A DNA stretch of 64,000 nt from Bin87 sp965116785 (GTDB lineage: Bacteria; Chloroflexota; Dehalococcoidia; Lucifugimonadales; UBA3495). Under the pieces are notes generated by a model. That model was given only the letters and a program-made list of their open reading frames with translations, did not search any database and was not told the DNA's origin. The translations under genes and the position numbers were made by a program. This document shows, one piece after another, positions 43,934-51,594 of this stretch (the first letter of the stretch is position 1; every line of letters begins with the position of its first letter). The stretch spans positions 186,001 to 250,000 of the forward strand of contig OZ220731.1 of the NCBI GenBank assembly GCA_965116785.1. The letters run 5' to 3'.

Positions 43934-43967
43934 TACGCTACCTCCTGATCGTTGATTGGGCTAATTA

Positions 43968-44039
43968 CATCGATGGACAGGAAAATCAGGATTTCGACCA
44001 GACAATCAAATAATATCTTGCCGATCCTGTTCATCGATG
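43968..44039. repeat. Inverted repeat element, family B-like copy 2
   Basis: CATCGATGGACAGGAAAATCAGGAT on the left and GATCCTGTTCATCGATG on the right are complementary at their ends (CATCGATG-ACAGG). It sits between the two tandem dienelactone hydrolase genes, where it may have assisted, or arrived after, the duplication. Confidence 0.6.
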
Positions 44040-44065
44040 CAAAAAAAGAGGATGTGCGCGGAACG

Positions 44066-44806
44066 CTACGCTTTGAGATGCTTGGCGAAAAACTCCAGGG
44101 TTCGCGGCCAGGATGCCACCGCCGCCGCTTCCTGGTATCTGCCGCCCGACGGGTTCATGAACGCGTGGTCAGCCCCCGGATAGGTAAAGAACTGGTGCGC
44201 CTTTCCCAGCCGGTCCAATTCAGCGTCGAGCGTCCGCATGTCGTCCTGCGACGGATTGGCGTCGATTTCACCAAAGTGGAACAGCATCGGACAATCGATG
44301 TTGTTCGCAAGATCAAACGGAGGTGTTTCACCCGTGCCCCAGGTGGTCATCAGGTTGCCGCCGTAGTACGGAACCACGGCTTTGAAGTTTGGGTTGGACG
44401 CAGCCGCCAGCCACGCTACGCGCCCGCCCATGCAGAATCCCGTGACGCCGATACGGTCGCTCTGCACCGCGTCGTGCGCAAGCAGCCAGTCCACGGTTGC
44501 GTTCACGTCGGCAACGATGTCGGGGTCGCTGAGGAGCGTTGCCGGACTGGGCCGCGGGCCCCCGGCGGCGGAAGCGGCTATCGCTTCTTTGCTGTGCCGG
44601 TGGTAAAGGCTTGGCGCAACAGCGGCATATCCGTCTGCCGCCAGCCGGTCGCAGATGTCCTGGATGAAGGCATCCACGCCCGTGGCATGTTGCGCGACTA
44701 CCACGGCCGGATACGGCGCGGAGAAGCCGGCGCTGCTGGACGGCACGCTGGCATACATGTCCATCTCGTGGCCATCGACGGTGATCTTTTCCCAAAAACT
44801 TGCCAT
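44066..44806 (-). CDS. Dienelactone hydrolase family protein (copy 2)
   Basis: 246 residues, paralogue of the preceding gene with the same triad: Cys in IGVTGFCMGG, Asp in FGEIDANPSQDD and His in GADHAFMNPSG. It differs mainly in an insert KEAIAASAAGGPRPSPA near residue 75-90. The start lies 10 nt after the stop of the frameshifted membrane protein gene upstream, so the genes likely share a transcript. Confidence 0.9.
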   Translation of the reverse strand: MASFWEKITVDGHEMDMYASVPSSSAGFSAPYPAVVVAQHATGVDAFIQDICDRLAADGYAAVAPSLYHRHSKEAIAASAAGGPRPSPATLLSDPDIVADVNATVDWLLAHDAVQSDRIGVTGFCMGGRVAWLAAASNPNFKAVVPYYGGNLMTTWGTGETPPFDLANNIDCPMLFHFGEIDANPSQDDMRTLDAELDRLGKAHQFFTYPGADHAFMNPSGGRYQEAAAVASWPRTLEFFAKHLKA

Positions 44807-44816
44807 TTCAAACCTC

Positions 44817-45211
44817 TCATTTAGCGTCCGACTTATTGTGCTGTTCCCAAGCTTCCTTGGATAACCAACCCATCATGGACGTCAGGGCCAACAGCATCAA
44901 CGCGCCGCCCAATACGCCAACTGCTGGAATGCCGTTGATTCTGTTCAAGGCTTGCGAGAGCAAGTCCATGAAAACCAGGACTGACCCGGAGATGAGATGT
45001 CCCAACCAACCCGCCTGGAGCCGCCTCTTTTTCCATGATCCAGGAATAGCCAGACTGCGAAAACGCTCATCGCAAAACCAAGCAGGCCGGCCAGCAATCC
45101 CACGGAAGTGGCCCGCAGGATTCCCTCTTCCGCAGTTGCCGAATAGGTCAACCCAAACAATATGAAAGCAACCAGGCTACTGCCGGCCGGCGTGAGTATT
45201 TTGGTGAGCAT
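44817..45211 (-). pseudogene. Small membrane protein gene split by a one-base frameshift in a homopolymer
   Basis: Two overlapping frames each encode half of what looks like one membrane protein. The first (45211 to 44945) begins MLTKILTPAGSSLVAFILFG and has two hydrophobic segments up to FAVWLFLDHGK, then loses hydrophobic character. The second (from about 45005 to 44817) contains SGSVLVFMDLLSQAL and GVLGGALMLLALTSMMGWLS. Adding one base to the T5 run at 45028-45032 (A5 on the coding strand) joins them through a plausible basic loop G-K-K-R-R-L-Q-A-G-W-L and gives exactly 131 codons plus stop. Either a real frameshift (broken or phase-variable) or a sequence error. Family not recognised. Confidence 0.6.
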
Positions 45212-45251
45212 GGGAAAATCTCGGATGCTGTCTCAGGTTGGTCTACGTCGT

Positions 45252-46586
45252 TTACACCAGCCCTTCGGCCCGCGCGTCCGCCAGCGTCGCCTCAAAGGCC
45301 GCCAGCGTAGCGTCTATATCTGCCTCGGAGTGCGTCGCCGACACTAGGAAAGCATCACGACCCATGATGTCGATACCATGGTTCTGCAACCCGCGCTTGA
45401 TGCCGGTCACAGCCGGCGTGGCGGCGGCGCGCTTGATTTCCCGGTCGACGTCCGGGCCAAATTCGTTGTCAAAATCACCATCGGCCAGGGTGAAGTGGAT
45501 CATGGACGCGATGCCGTAGGCATGCCCGCCCACCTCCATGCGGCCAAACACCTCATTTAACCCGGACTTCAGGCGCGCCGCCATAGCGTCGGCGTGCTCG
45601 TTCAAGGGCTCAGCGGCGATCAGTTCCAGACAGGTCGCTCCCGCAACGGCGGACAAAGGATTACCGTTGAACGTTCCCGGATGGTATACCCGTTCAGTGT
45701 TGTCCCATTCGGGGTCGCCGCGCTGGGCGATCATATCCACGATGTCGGCCTTGCCTCCCACGGCTCCGCCGGGCAGGGCGCCGGCCACGATCTTGGCCAT
45801 GGTTGTCAGATCGGGCGTGATCCCGTAACGAACCTGTGCGCCGCCCGGCGACGCGCGGAATCCCGTGACCACCTCGTCGAAAATCAAGACGACGCCGTAT
45901 TGGTCACACAACTGGCGCAGGCCAGCCAGGTAGGCCGGCACGTTAAATGGAAGCTGGCCGTAGTGAGCGCCTGTGGGTTCCAGGATGATCGCGGCGATGT
46001 CGGTGTCGCGCTCCATGGCCTGCTGCACCGCGTTCAAGTTGCCCGCCGGCACTATGATCATGCTGCCCCAGGACTCCGCCGGGATCCCGGGCGCCGGGCG
46101 ATCCGAACCCGCCATGGCGTAGTCGTGCCATCCGTGGAAGTGGTCCTGCAGCTTGATTACCTTGTTGCGCCCGGTGTACGCGCGCGCCAGCCTCATCGCC
46201 ATAAGTGTGGCTTCGGTGCCGCTGCTGTGGAACCTCACCCTTTCCACCGCCGGCATCAGGTTCATAATCGCCCGGGCCCAGCGAAGCTCCTCGTCGGTGC
46301 ACGCGCCCAGGTGGGTGCCGCGCCGGATCTGTTCCGCAACCGCGTCCGCGATGGCAGGGTGGGAGTGACCCAACAGCAGAGCGCCGTGGCCGGACACGTA
46401 GTCGATGTACTCGTTCCCGTCCACATCCCACTTGCGGGGCCCTTGCCCGTGGGTGATGTACAGCGGGAAGGGTTCGGCATAGCGGTTGTCGTGGGTGACG
46501 CCTCCGGGGAAAATGCCCACGGCTTCACGATAGCGTTCCGCCGAGCCGGAGTGATTGGCGATGTACTGTTCCAGGATGGTGGGCAT
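45252..46586 (-). CDS. Class III aminotransferase, glutamate-1-semialdehyde aminomutase-like
   Basis: 444 residues, PLP-dependent fold type I. FPGGVTHDNRY near the start is the GSAM-type N-terminus; FHSSGTEATLMAMRLAR, DHFHGWHDYA, LIFDEVVTGFR (PLP-contacting Asp) and the lysine in MAKIVAGALPGGAVGGK follow. It is not necessarily a heme-pathway HemL: DHFHGWHD and the absence of heme genes nearby fit the broader group of GSAM-like aminotransferases used in amino-acid or amine catabolism. 40 nt upstream of the frameshifted membrane gene, same strand. Confidence 0.86.
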   Translation of the reverse strand: MPTILEQYIANHSGSAERYREAVGIFPGGVTHDNRYAEPFPLYITHGQGPRKWDVDGNEYIDYVSGHGALLLGHSHPAIADAVAEQIRRGTHLGACTDEELRWARAIMNLMPAVERVRFHSSGTEATLMAMRLARAYTGRNKVIKLQDHFHGWHDYAMAGSDRPAPGIPAESWGSMIIVPAGNLNAVQQAMERDTDIAAIILEPTGAHYGQLPFNVPAYLAGLRQLCDQYGVVLIFDEVVTGFRASPGGAQVRYGITPDLTTMAKIVAGALPGGAVGGKADIVDMIAQRGDPEWDNTERVYHPGTFNGNPLSAVAGATCLELIAAEPLNEHADAMAARLKSGLNEVFGRMEVGGHAYGIASMIHFTLADGDFDNEFGPDVDREIKRAAATPAVTGIKRGLQNHGIDIMGRDAFLVSATHSEADIDATLAAFEATLADARAEGLV

Positions 46587-46759
46587 TGTCTGACTCCCCG
46601 TTCGTGATCTAAATGGTGTGGCCGGCCCAGTGTCGCGATCGCTTCACCTGACGGGGCCGATTACCCGATTGATTGGCAACGCCGCAAGGTCTGGCAGAAG
46701 CCACTTCCCAGGTCCCGGGCCATTGTAGCACCGGAGGTTGTTTCACACAGTCACCGGGT

Positions 46760-48085
46760 CTATGTCTCAGCGTCCCCGGCCGTCAATTCGGGAGGTCGCT
46801 TGATGAACAGGAAACAGGCGCCCGCCAGGAAGGCGCAGATAGCTCCCGGGATGATGGCGTAGTCGTAGTGCCCAAACCGGTCTGCCACCCAGCCGGCATA
46901 TACCGGGGAGGCCACCAATGCCCAGGCATAGGCGAATGTGATGTACCCCCGCAGCGTCGCGAACCTGGTGCGGCCGTAATATTCACCCAGCGCGGCCCAC
47001 ACGATCACGCCGGCTCCGTCCATCATGCCCTCGCACACGATAAATGCCAGGACCAACGTGATGCCTACCGCGGTCTGCCAATCACCCATCCACAGGCACA
47101 GGTATCCGACGCCTTCCACCGTCAGGCTCAGGAACATGATGGTCTTCTTGGATACCCGGTCCCCCATGTACCCCATGGCCAGCCGGGATACGAAATTGAT
47201 GGCCGACATCGCTCCGATCAGGTTTGCAGCCATCTGAGTGCTCATGCCTTTGTCATCAACCATGATCGGGAAAAGGCTGATAAGGATACCCAGCGTCGCC
47301 ATCTGCCTCAGACCTGCGCCCACCAGCAGGAGCCAGTAGGCTTGGGTTCGCAACGCTTCTCGGACCGTGTAGTCTCGCGTCTCACGCCGGGCCGCGGCTG
47401 AGCCAGCCCGCGCGGGGGGCGGCCGCGTGGCCCCATCGGGCAACAGTCCCATGTCCTCCGGGCGATTCCTGAACCAGAAACAAAGCGGCAGCAGGATGAC
47501 CGCGTAGAAACCGCCGGAAGCTATGAGCCCCCACCGCAGGCCGGCCTTATCGATCAGGAGGTTCATCGTAGGGATCAACGCCAGGCCACCCAGGGATGCC
47601 ACCGCAGCCAGGATGGATATCGCCAGCGCCCTCCGGCGATGGAACCACTGGTTCAGCCCTGCGAAACAGGCATGCTGGAACCCCATGCTGTTGCCCAGGG
47701 AAACCAGGCCCAGATAGATGATGGCAAATCCCCAGAATCCCGGGAGCCAGAAGGCCATGATCAGGTATCCGACGACGGTGACTATTAACGACGGCACCAG
47801 CACCTTGCGGTTGCCGAACTTGTCGATCAGCCATCCCGCCAGCGGGCCTTCCAGTCCGCCTTCAGCGCGCGCGATCGAAAAAACCAGGTTGGTTTGCGCT
47901 TGGGTAATCCCCAGTTGCTCGCGGATCGGCAGCACCAGCACGCCAAATCCGCGGAAAAAGATGCCGCTGGCGAAGAAGCTCATGACCGACGTGACAACGA
48001 CCATCCACCAGCCGTAGTAGATGCCCCCGCCGGGAGACGCGCCTCCGGGCGGCGCTGACCCAATACGTTCCTCTGTCCTGGCCAC
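46760..48085 (-). CDS. MFS transporter, YGWW/monocarboxylate-type (copy 3)
   Basis: 441 residues, about 12 membrane segments, starting IYYGWWMVVVTSVMSFFASG and LPIREQLGITQAQTNLVFSIARAEGG. The central loop (about 210-235, RPPPARAGSAAARRETRDY) is basic and Pro/Ala-rich. Third member of the same paralogous group as the genes at 16435 and 24078. Probably imports an organic acid for the catabolic genes downstream; substrate unknown. Preceded on the 5' side by a strong hairpin at 48114-48150. Confidence 0.87.
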   Translation of the reverse strand: MARTEERIGSAPPGGASPGGGIYYGWWMVVVTSVMSFFASGIFFRGFGVLVLPIREQLGITQAQTNLVFSIARAEGGLEGPLAGWLIDKFGNRKVLVPSLIVTVVGYLIMAFWLPGFWGFAIIYLGLVSLGNSMGFQHACFAGLNQWFHRRRALAISILAAVASLGGLALIPTMNLLIDKAGLRWGLIASGGFYAVILLPLCFWFRNRPEDMGLLPDGATRPPPARAGSAAARRETRDYTVREALRTQAYWLLLVGAGLRQMATLGILISLFPIMVDDKGMSTQMAANLIGAMSAINFVSRLAMGYMGDRVSKKTIMFLSLTVEGVGYLCLWMGDWQTAVGITLVLAFIVCEGMMDGAGVIVWAALGEYYGRTRFATLRGYITFAYAWALVASPVYAGWVADRFGHYDYAIIPGAICAFLAGACFLFIKRPPELTAGDAET

Positions 48086-48113
48086 TTGCCCGACCGTCGC
48101 CTTGCAGCAAATT

Positions 48114-48150
48114 CACCCGGCCGGCTCCCTGTCAGAGGCCGGGCCGGGTG
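48114..48150. other. GC-rich hairpin in the divergent intergenic region
   Basis: CACCCGGCCGGC and GCCGGGCCGGGTG pair with one bulge around a TCCCTGTCAGAG loop. It lies just upstream of the MFS start (48085) and before the promoter of the gluconolactonase-like gene. As both flanking genes read away from it, it is not a terminator for either; it may be an operator or insulator. Confidence 0.45.
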
Positions 48151-48263
48151 TGCGTATAACGCGCGCCAGTTTACCGTTCGGCTCGGCTGAGGGCAACGCA
48201 GCGAGCAATCTACCGTCTGTCCAGTGGCGGAGGGCGGCCACTGATACGCCGCGCACCTCCCAT

Positions 48264-48272
48264 TGCTATAAT
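48264..48272 (+). promoter_or_regulatory. Extended -10 element before the gluconolactonase-like gene
   Basis: TGCTATAAT, 35 nt before the ATG at 48308, with GGAGG between them. Confidence 0.55.
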
Positions 48273-48307
48273 CGGCCGCAACTTACCCGCATGACTGGAG
48301 GCTGACG

Positions 48308-49210
48308 ATGGCTGACGATTTGTCCGGGCTGCTTGCAGAAAACGAACTTACGCTCCTCGACGGGAATCAGGTCCGCACCGAGGGCCCGCTGTGGCACCCC
48401 GGCGGGTTCCTGACCTTCGTTGACCTGGAGCGTCAACAGCTTCTCAAATGGGACCCTCAAACGCGTGCAACGACAATTGTCCGTGAGGACACCGGCGAGG
48501 GCAACGGTTGCACCCTGGACCGCCAGGGGAACCTGCTGATGTGCGAGGGCGCCGATCACCGATGCGTAACTCGCATGGATGCGGGTGGCAACGTCACCTC
48601 AATCGCCGACCGTTGGGACGGCAAGCGCTTCAACAAACCCAACGACATCATCTGCCGGACCGACGGCACGATCTATTTCACCGATCCACACCTTCGCTTT
48701 CCCGAGGAACTGCGGGAGATCCCATTCGCCGGTGTGTTTCGCATCGATCTGGCCGGGAACGTCCATCTCGCTACAGATGAGTGCGAGTACGCGAATGGCC
48801 TTGCCCTGTCCCCCGACGAATCGGTCCTGTACATCGCCATCAGCCGCGCTGAGCCCGCCGACTTCGACCGCGAGGAAAACGGCGAATTCTGCCCGAACCG
48901 GCGTATCCGCGCCTTTGACGTCGCGGCCGACGGGACGCTGAGTGGGAATCGCATCCTTATAGAGATGGGCTCTGATGCTCCGGGCGTCCCCGACGGCATG
49001 AAAGTTGACACGGCCGGTCGGGTCTGGTGCACCGGCTCCGGCGGCGTGTGGATCGTTTCCCCTGAGGGCGAGCGCCTGGGAGTGCTTGAAACGCCCGAGG
49101 TCACGCGGAATATCTGCTTTGGTGGCGATGATATGCGAACGCTATTCCTTACTTCAGGCCAGTCGCTCTACAGCATCCGAGTGCAGACTCCTGGCATCGG
49201 CGCATTCTGA
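48308..49210 (+). CDS. SMP-30/gluconolactonase/LRE-family protein
   Basis: 300-residue six-bladed propeller hydrolase. RTEGPLWHPGGFLTFVDLE provides the first Glu metal ligand; KRFNKPNDIICRTDGTIYFTDP gives the Asn-Asp ligand pair (N-x-P-N-D) and YANGLALSPDESVLYIA and VPDGMKVDTAGRVWCTGSGGVW give the late Asn and Asp ligands. This is the calcium-binding set of gluconolactonase-like lactonases. Lactone substrate unknown. First of three closely spaced plus-strand genes, the others being a GNAT and an NHL propeller. Confidence 0.9.
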   Translation: MADDLSGLLAENELTLLDGNQVRTEGPLWHPGGFLTFVDLERQQLLKWDPQTRATTIVREDTGEGNGCTLDRQGNLLMCEGADHRCVTRMDAGGNVTSIADRWDGKRFNKPNDIICRTDGTIYFTDPHLRFPEELREIPFAGVFRIDLAGNVHLATDECEYANGLALSPDESVLYIAISRAEPADFDREENGEFCPNRRIRAFDVAADGTLSGNRILIEMGSDAPGVPDGMKVDTAGRVWCTGSGGVWIVSPEGERLGVLETPEVTRNICFGGDDMRTLFLTSGQSLYSIRVQTPGIGAF

Positions 49211-49243
49211 CGGGGTCCCGCCGGATTCCGGGACCGTTGCACC

Positions 49244-49801
49244 ATGCGGATAATTGATCTGGCAATACTGGGGCCTGGCGGAACGGATCGGGCGGCCTCG
49301 CTGCTTGTCGAAGGCTTTGCCGAGCATTGGCCCGACGCGTGGCCGAGCTTCGAATCCGCAGCGTATACCGTGCGGGAGTCTCTTGGCTGTGACCGCCTCT
49401 GCCGAGCTGCGGTCGACGCGCACGAGAACCTCCTGGGGTGGTCCGCCGCCGAGCCCATATATGGGGGCAACGTTTGGGAGCTCAACGTTCTGGTTGTCCA
49501 GCCTGATCGTCAGCGTCAGGGGATCGGCGCAGCGTTGCTGGCCGACTTGGACCTGCAGGTCAGCGCACGAGGAGGCCTTACGATCTGGCTGGGCTCTGAC
49601 GATGAGGACGCTATGACCTCCCTGGCCGGCGTTGAGTTGTATCCCGACCCCTTGTGGCACCTGGCGCGCATCACCAACTTCAAGGGCCACCCATACGACT
49701 TCTACCGGAAGATGGGTTTTGCCATCGCCGGCGTCCTGCCCGACGCCAACGGGCCCGGCAAACCCGATATCTTCCTGGCCAAGTCGGTGGCCGCACGCTG
49801 A
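49244..49801 (+). CDS. GNAT family N-acetyltransferase
   Basis: 185 residues. WELNVLVVQPDRQRQGIGAALLADLD contains the acetyl-CoA-binding R/Q-x-x-G-x-G/A motif; the N-terminal half (GPGGTDRAASLLVEGFAEHW) resembles aminoglycoside 6'-N-acetyltransferase-like GNATs. Substrate unknown; no resistance phenotype can be claimed. It begins 33 nt after the gluconolactonase-like gene and 73 nt before the NHL propeller gene. Confidence 0.87.
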   Translation: MRIIDLAILGPGGTDRAASLLVEGFAEHWPDAWPSFESAAYTVRESLGCDRLCRAAVDAHENLLGWSAAEPIYGGNVWELNVLVVQPDRQRQGIGAALLADLDLQVSARGGLTIWLGSDDEDAMTSLAGVELYPDPLWHLARITNFKGHPYDFYRKMGFAIAGVLPDANGPGKPDIFLAKSVAAR

Positions 49802-49874
49802 CCGGTATCGAATTGTGGTAAAACTAGGCAGTACCAAAACGACGGCCACACGCAACGCCAATGAGGAGGCTCAA

Positions 49875-50795
49875 ATGACCACTGCCACCAATGTCGTCGG
49901 CAACGGCGCGCACACATACGAATTCGATCGCAATTGGGCGCAGGTGCCCGATGGCATCCCAATGCCGGCTGCCGCGGTGTTTGGCGACGACGAGGACCGT
50001 GTCTACTGTTTCAACCGCAATCCCGATCACCCGATCATGGTTTTCGACCGCGACGGCAAGTTCGTCAAGTCCTGGGGCGCCGGGATGTTCGAGTTTCCCC
50101 ATGCGATCATCATTGACCAGTGGGGTTACGTGTGGCTCGTGGATCGCAACATGGGCCAGATTTTCAAGCTCACCAAGGACGGCGAGCTGGTCATGACCCT
50201 CGGCGAGTACGGCTACCGCTCCGACACCGGAGCGGACAACACGGCGTTCGATTCTAACTCGTGGCACCAGGTGGTGCGCGGCGCTGATCCGTTCAACATG
50301 CCGGCCGGTATCGCCCTGAATGACGCCGGCGAGATCTACATTGCCGACGGTTATGCGAACGCCCGAGTGCACAAGTTCACCGCCACCGGCGACCACATCT
50401 TTTCGTGGGGCGAGCCGGGCGCCGGTCCTGGTCAGTTCAACCTGCCTCACGGCGCGTGGATCAATCGGCAGGGGAATCTCCTGATCGCCGACCGCGAAAA
50501 CGACCGTGTGCAGGTTTTCAACCAGGACGGTATGCACGTGACCGACTGGCCCAGCAAGCTAATCGGCCCTGCCGTCATTTGCGTTGACGACGAGGACGTG
50601 GCCTACGTGGCCGAACACAATGGCGGGATGCTGAGCATTCTCGACGCGAACGGGGAACGGCTGGCCCAGTGGGGCGACCTGACGCACCGCAGTTGCCACG
50701 GCGTGTGGGTCGACAGCCAGAAAGATCTGTACGTGGTTGAGCCCTACGAGGGCAGCAGCGGACGTACGGTCGTGAAGTACACCCGCAAGGGCTAG
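49875..50795 (+). CDS. NHL-repeat six-bladed propeller protein (peptidyl-alpha-hydroxyglycine lyase-like)
   Basis: 306 residues of NHL/PAL-type propeller: VYCFNRNPDHPIMVFDRDGKF, FPHAIIIDQWGYVWLVDRNMG, AGIALNDAGEIYIADGYANARVHKFTATGDHI, NLPHGAWINRQGNLLIADRENDRVQVF and SCHGVWVDSQKDLYVVEPYEG. His and Asp positions in the PHA, PHG and CHG blades match metal ligands of peptidyl-hydroxyglycine alpha-amidating lyase, but that function in bacteria is not established. Start ATG 49875 has GAGGAGG 5 nt upstream; the open frame extends into the GNAT gene but is not used. A strong terminator follows the gene. Confidence 0.86.
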   Translation: MTTATNVVGNGAHTYEFDRNWAQVPDGIPMPAAAVFGDDEDRVYCFNRNPDHPIMVFDRDGKFVKSWGAGMFEFPHAIIIDQWGYVWLVDRNMGQIFKLTKDGELVMTLGEYGYRSDTGADNTAFDSNSWHQVVRGADPFNMPAGIALNDAGEIYIADGYANARVHKFTATGDHIFSWGEPGAGPGQFNLPHGAWINRQGNLLIADRENDRVQVFNQDGMHVTDWPSKLIGPAVICVDDEDVAYVAEHNGGMLSILDANGERLAQWGDLTHRSCHGVWVDSQKDLYVVEPYEGSSGRTVVKYTRKG

Positions 50796-50814
50796 CCTGC
50801 ATGTGTGCAGCTTG

Positions 50815-50849
50815 CACAGGGGTGGTTGCACAGCCGCCCCTGTGTTTTT
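50815..50849 (+). terminator. Rho-independent terminator
   Basis: CACAGGGGTGG and CCGCCCCTGTG form an 11-bp stem (one G-T pair) with an 8-nt loop, followed by TTTTT. The best intrinsic terminator in the window, ending the 48308-50795 unit. A smaller hairpin, TGTGCA-GCT-TGCACA, sits just before it. Confidence 0.85.
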
Positions 50850-50891
50850 GTGCGAATTCCGTCTAGCGTATTTTTTCGATTCGCAACGATA

Positions 50892-50922
50892 TTGAACAAT
50901 ACGCACAAAATCTGATTATAAT
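50892..50922 (+). promoter_or_regulatory. Promoter and structured leader of the 51047 gene
   Basis: TTGAAC (50892-50897) and TATAAT (50917-50922) are 19 nt apart. The 120-nt leader holds GTGCAGC near the start and GCTGCACGTGCA near 50985, which pair with each other, and each contains a smaller palindrome, so it may fold or bind a regulator. Confidence 0.5.
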
Positions 50923-51046
50923 GTGCAGCCGAACGTGCACATGGATCGCTTTCTCCGTTCCATTGCCATCACGGCGATCGGCGCTGCACGTGCATACAAA
51001 ACTTCGGAGACTTTACTCCCAGCGCTAAATCAGAGGATGTACAGCA

Positions 51047-51493
51047 ATGGCTACTGTCACGCTCAACATCTCCGGCGAAAGTCAGGAGGTGATCTCAGTT
51101 ATCAGATCCTTGGCGAAGCAGCACGAACGAGCGCACCTTCAGGTTGCGTTGGAAACTCCGATCGCGACCAACGGCGCGGAGGTTTCCAGCGAGGTTGCCG
51201 TTTCGCGGCAACACGCCTGGACTACCGCCACCGCCAGGGACACTCGAAGCAACGTATCCGCAGACGCGCAGAGGTTGCTCGATGCCCTGGTGCATGCTCC
51301 AGAGCACCAGATGCACATCGATGAAATCTACAGCCAGCTCGACCTGGATCGCTACGGCCTGATTGGCGCGCGGCGGTCAATCTCCGCAGCCCTGAGGCGC
51401 AACGCTGCGACGGTCGACGCGACCCTGCTTACGACCAGGGATCGCCGCGTCACGCTGAACAGCGAATACGCCGACGCAATCACAACGGAGTAG
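51047..51493 (+). CDS. Hypothetical small protein with winged-helix-like C-terminus
   Basis: 148 residues, soluble, no recognised family. The N-terminus MATVTLNISGESQEVISVIRSLA looks like a strand-helix element of an antitoxin or small regulator; the C-terminal half (ADAQRLLDALVHAP, MHIDEIYSQLDLDRY, GARRSISAALRRN) has a helix-turn-helix rhythm with wing-like ending LLTTRDRRVTLNSEY. Preceded by an unusually long structured leader with its own TATAAT promoter, which suggests regulated expression. Function unassigned. Confidence 0.6.
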   Translation: MATVTLNISGESQEVISVIRSLAKQHERAHLQVALETPIATNGAEVSSEVAVSRQHAWTTATARDTRSNVSADAQRLLDALVHAPEHQMHIDEIYSQLDLDRYGLIGARRSISAALRRNAATVDATLLTTRDRRVTLNSEYADAITTE

Positions 51494-51594
51494 TCCAACG
51501 CCACATCAGTCAAACGGCGACGTCCAAAAAGCATTGGGGGATACCACCGAGCCGCACTGCACTGCGACCGGCAGGGATCAAGGCCGCTGGAGGA

